DNA of 64,000 nucleotides from Salvator merianae (Eukaryota > Chordata > Lepidosauria > Squamata > Teiidae), in assembly GCA_003586115.2 (NCBI GenBank), contig QVOM02000034.1, positions 142,352,048-142,416,047 on the forward strand, read 5' to 3'. Under the pieces are notes generated by a model. That model was not told the DNA's origin. It was given only the letters and a program-made list of their open reading frames with translations, and ran no database searches. Below, one piece after another: positions 63,231 through 64,000 of the stretch (the first letter of the stretch is position 1; every line of letters starts with the position of its first letter). A program made the position numbers and the translations under genes.

Positions 63231-63617
63231 GGGCCTGTTTGCACTTTGCAGTTTGTGGAGGCCCTTGTGGCCTGGAGCAGCATATCGCTGCTCCCGATTG
63301 CAAATAGCTGTGGAGCAAAAATTAGTGCTCCAAAGCTTGACAGGGAGCTGCTAGTCAACTCCCAGTCAAGTGCATTTGCATTGTGAATGCACGACTGTGT
63401 TTTGCACACCAGTGCACTGTGCAGTGCTCCTGGTCAACATGGCAGCGCCCAGACACTTCTCGGCTGCTGTCATGGTTCCAGTCAAGCACAGGATACCAGC
63501 ATTTGCACCATGAATGCTGGAATCCTGTTGATAGTCATGACTGTCCACCCTGCATGATCAATTCCACCATGAAATGTTGCTGGCAAACATTTCATGGTAG
63601 AAAGTGTGAATTGGCCC
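63231..63617. mobile_element. GGGCC-ended MITE with TAA duplication (387 bp)
   Basis: The left end is GGGCCTGTTTGCACTTTGC and the right end is GAAAGTGTGAATTGGCCC. A 3-bp direct repeat TAA flanks it (63228-63230 and 63618-63620). An internal inverted pair CATGAAATGTT / AACATTTCATG lies near the right end. TAA alone would fit PIF/Harbinger, but the sister copies use other triplets. Confidence 0.87.
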
Positions 63618-64000
63618 TAATTATCTAGCCAATCAAAAATAAAAAAGGGGGAAAAAAAGCCAAGTTTATCTGATATTTGACTGATTTTTAGCCAAAGTTG
63701 GCAGCCCTGTTAAGAAGTGTCCTTTAAATGAACATGAGTGAAGCACAAAGATCTTTGTGCAGTTAAAGCAGATTCTTTGAATGGAAATCCTCTGCTTCAT
63801 AATCTTCTCACCCTGCATGTTTTTCTTTTGAATTTCAGAATATTCCACAGTGTACTTACTTTCATCCCCAAATTATATACATTTTCCTTCAAATCATTTC
63901 TCAGGCCATGTCTCCACTTACAGATCAGAGACACCCTCATCATCTGAAGGAGGTACCTGCTATTTCCTCGTTTCCACTTTCAGTGGCAGCAATTGTGGCA

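Larger units (their letters stand above)
51123..64000 (+). other. THSD7B: THSD7B downstream intron (3' part outside the window)
   Basis: At least 12.9 kb follow the exon E donor without a recognised next exon. Listed repeats are a GGCCC MITE, a CR1 coding fragment, BovB, a hAT-type element, GGGCC-ended elements and an L2 3' end. 51130-52680, 53700-54180, 56470-58540, 58950-59650, 60900-61330 and 61630-62240 show no recognisable feature. 54191-54748 (minus) is open for 185 codons but has no recognisable domain. Confidence 0.75.

Noticed and set aside
1..64000. CRISPR arrays, tRNA or rRNA genes, bacterial operons
   Set aside because: None was seen. The direct repeats are microsatellites, local duplications or transposon copies, and the sequence is vertebrate nuclear DNA.

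Overview
This is vertebrate nuclear DNA, most likely from a squamate reptile (lizard or snake). It is AT-rich, dominated by introns and transposon debris, and has no bacterial-type gene organisation. The squamate call is an inference from three things seen together: a BovB-type LINE 3' end, CR1 pieces with a TTCTTATG-type octamer tail, and L2-type reverse transcriptase fragments. Many short DNA transposons and Tc1/mariner copies are also present. The species cannot be named from this window.

The only host gene I can support is the middle of THSD7B (thrombospondin type-1 domain containing 7B) on the + strand. Five internal exons lie at 28456-28650, 32274-32508, 41549-41664, 49125-49257 and 51019-51122. 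All have AG/GT borders, their phases join without a break, and together they carry 261 codons of cysteine-rich TSP1 repeats. The earlier exons lie before base 1. I did not find the next exon between 51123 and 64000, so the window begins and ends inside large introns. No promoter, start codon, stop codon, RNA gene or CRISPR array is seen.

Layout: 1-28455 is an upstream intron with GGGCC-ended MITEs, hAT-type MITEs, foldback repeats and an L2 piece. 28456-51122 is the exon-bearing part, whose introns hold a nearly complete but dead Tc1-type transposon (38439-40008), a deleted second Tc1 relative, a 344-bp hAT MITE (46160-46503), CR1 tails and microsatellites. 51123-64000 is a downstream intron with a CR1 coding fragment, a BovB 3' end, an L2 3' end and further MITEs.

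The most interesting signal is in the transposons. About ten short elements with different interiors share a terminal motif close to GGGCCTGTTCGCACTT, and most of those with clean edges have 3-bp target duplications of varied sequence (TCT, TCA, TAA, ATT, AGT). This looks like one transposition system that mobilised several non-autonomous families. A second group consists of three CpG-rich hAT-type elements ending in TAGGNNTGTGC, one with a perfect and one with a near-perfect 8-bp duplication. I see no new host gene system.
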